Positions 18,449 through 19,504 of a stretch of DNA of 19,504 nucleotides are shown here, one piece after another. The notes beneath the pieces are model-generated. The model searched no databases. It saw only the letters and a program-made list of their open reading frames with translations, and was not told where the DNA came from. The number at the start of each line of letters is the position of its first letter. The stretch's first letter is position 1. Source of the DNA: Ettlia oleoabundans (taxonomy: Eukaryota > Chlorophyta > Chlorophyceae > Chlamydomonadales); contig JAAMXP010005353.1 in NCBI GenBank assembly GCA_019693395.1, forward strand, positions 1 to 19,504, in the 5' to 3' direction. The position numbers and the translations under genes are program-made.

Positions 18449-18839
18449 TTACACGGGTGGGGCAGGAGCAACGGCAGCTGGCCCCTCTGCTGCTTGGCTA
18501 GTCAGGCTGGCTTCCAATTCCGCCACACGCGACCGCAGCCGATCATTCTCTGCTTTTAGCGCTTCTGCTGCTGCTGCCGTTCCCAACCCTTCCTGCTCGG
18601 CGGCGGCGCTGCCCCCGCCCTGGGAGCCAGAAGCTCCCGGCCACCAGGAGGGCGGCAGCTGCGGGGTGCCTGTGGGTCCATGCGCCGCGCCATTTGTACT
18701 GCTGTGAATGTGGGTCTCAGAATCCAGCGCGCGCTGGTGGTGTGCGTGCACAGCCAGCGCGAATGCCGGAATGGTGGCAACCGACATCCAGGCGAGGAGG
18801 ATGGAGGCCGCAGCCAGCCCCACCCAGTAATGCAGCGAC
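18449..18839 (-). CDS. Membrane/coiled-coil protein, probable last exon (partial, unrecognised)
   Basis: This minus-strand exon has about 129 residues and reads from an acceptor-like GCGCAG (18845-18840) to TAA at 18451-18449. There is no ATG before the hydrophobic segment, so it is taken as the 3' exon of a longer gene with 5' parts above 18840. It opens with a hydrophobic stretch of about 27 residues (HYWVGLAAASILLAWMSVA and on), which fits one transmembrane helix. A His-rich patch (HAHHQ) and a Gly/Ser/Pro linker follow. The end is a short heptad coiled coil, LKAENDRLRSRVAELEASL, with hydrophobics spaced 7-4-3-4. The zipper resembles bZIP leucine zippers, but no basic region precedes it. 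The family is not recognised. If the internal ATG were the start, the helix would be truncated. Confidence 0.45.
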
Positions 18840-19504
18840 CTGCGCTTCAAGGCAAGTGAGCAGGCAGGTTGGCAACAATGTGGAGTCGGGCGATTCCAGA
18901 TGTGTGCGCCATGCGGGGGTGGGAGTGCAAGCCCATGCCAGTCCCTGCCGACAAGTGGTCAACATTGCCCATGTCCTACTCATTGATAATAGTCAGCAAA
19001 ATCACACAACCAAACAGAGCCACCGTGTTTGTCCCACAGATCCAAGAGCGCGAGTCATAGGTGCTGGAACACCGCGCATTGCAGTGATCGCAGGTCAACA
19101 CGTTACAGCACAGGACATCACAGGTAGCACAGCACAAGGTAGCACAGCACAGCGTAGCAAAGCACAACGTAGCACAGCACCGCACAGGATTCCCCAGGGG
19201 TCCGAATCGGGATGGAAGAAGCAGGAATTGGCGCCAAACTGCAACAAAAACAAGGGCAGCACAATTGTGGGACGGGCAGGAAGCAATCGAGTGAGGAATG
19301 GTGAGTGTGTATTGCAGTGGAAACAGGCGTCCAAGGTTAAGGATCTGTCTTTCGCCTGCGCCATCCCGCCCTCATTGCAACCTGCGCTGCAATCATGACG
19401 TGAAGGGCAAGCCATGCGAGCGGCAGGCGGGCTGGCAGGCAGGCAACCATTGCAACACAATCCCGTCTGACCGCAACAACAGCAGCGCATAGAAAGAGCG
19501 GGGG
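18840..19504. other. Upstream part of gene 6, structure unresolved
   Basis: It presumably holds an intron and perhaps further minus-strand exons of gene 6. One minus-strand frame (about 19063-18976) reads STYDSRSWICGTNTVALFG and onward into a hydrophobic stretch. It could be coding but lacks convincing splice borders. A 15-bp minisatellite lies at 19123-19182. No confident gene model is possible here. Confidence 0.3.
19123..19182. repeat. 15-bp minisatellite, four copies
   Basis: Four adjacent 15-bp units: GGTAGCACAGCACAA, GGTAGCACAGCACAG, CGTAGCAAAGCACAA and CGTAGCACAGCACCG. The unit length is a multiple of three, so open frames run through it on both strands, but the encoded Cys/Leu repeats look like a by-product. 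Confidence 0.85.

Noticed and set aside
18449..18560. Minus-strand zipper as a bZIP transcription factor
   Set aside because: The coil resembles a bZIP zipper, but no basic DNA-binding region precedes it; the upstream sequence is a Gly/Ser linker and a hydrophobic helix.
1..19504. CRISPR arrays, transposons, prophage or viral genes
   Set aside because: No regular spacer repeats, terminal inverted repeats, transposase, integrase, reverse transcriptase or capsid motifs were seen on either strand.

Overview
The window is nuclear DNA from a eukaryote, most likely a chlorophyte green alga. Reasons: GC-rich sequence (by eye); genes split by short GT-AG introns (about 127-312 nt, donors mostly GTGAG or GTAAG, acceptors nearly always GCAG); TGTAA-type polyadenylation signals downstream of the stops; abundant CAG-encoded glutamine and alanine tracts; and a plant/alga-type plastid phosphatase gene. 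The Gln-rich style would suit Sphaeropleales or Chlamydomonadales, but the sequence alone does not fix the genus.

Layout, left to right: (1) the 3' part of a Gln-rich, probably nuclear protein with a SUMO-interaction-like motif and an acidic/hydrophobic C-terminus (220-1206, +). (2) A three-exon SpoU/TrmH-family RNA 2'-O-methyltransferase with a likely organelle transit peptide (1808-3264, +). (3) A ten-exon ankyrin-repeat gene (4005-7826, +). (4) A nine-exon tandem paralogue of it (9003-14244, +), with the same ankyrin exon boundaries and phases but a much larger tail. (5) A five-exon plastid-targeted HAD-family protein resembling plant PYRP2, the riboflavin-pathway phosphatase (15007-17213, +). 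(6) On the minus strand, the probable last exon of a membrane/coiled-coil protein (18839-18449), convergent with gene 5. I rebuilt each gene by joining exons at splice sites that keep the frame. Exon sums are exact multiples of three for genes 2-5.

The most interesting part is the ankyrin pair. Both encode about eight ankyrin repeats on identical exon modules, then a disordered tail. In the first copy the tail is Ser-Pro rich, contains a duplicated exon, and ends with a short Leu-x-Arg-x-x-Ser repeat. In the second copy that repeat has grown to eight Leu-x-Arg-x-x-Ser units on a 12-residue period. It is followed by a long acidic region with regularly placed tryptophans and a C-terminal CaaX box (CTIM). 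I infer two diverged scaffold proteins, one possibly farnesylated and membrane-bound, both apparently built for multisite phosphorylation. I cannot name a described family for this architecture.

The genes do not form a pathway. Two are organelle-directed housekeeping enzymes, one is regulator-like, and two are a local gene duplication.
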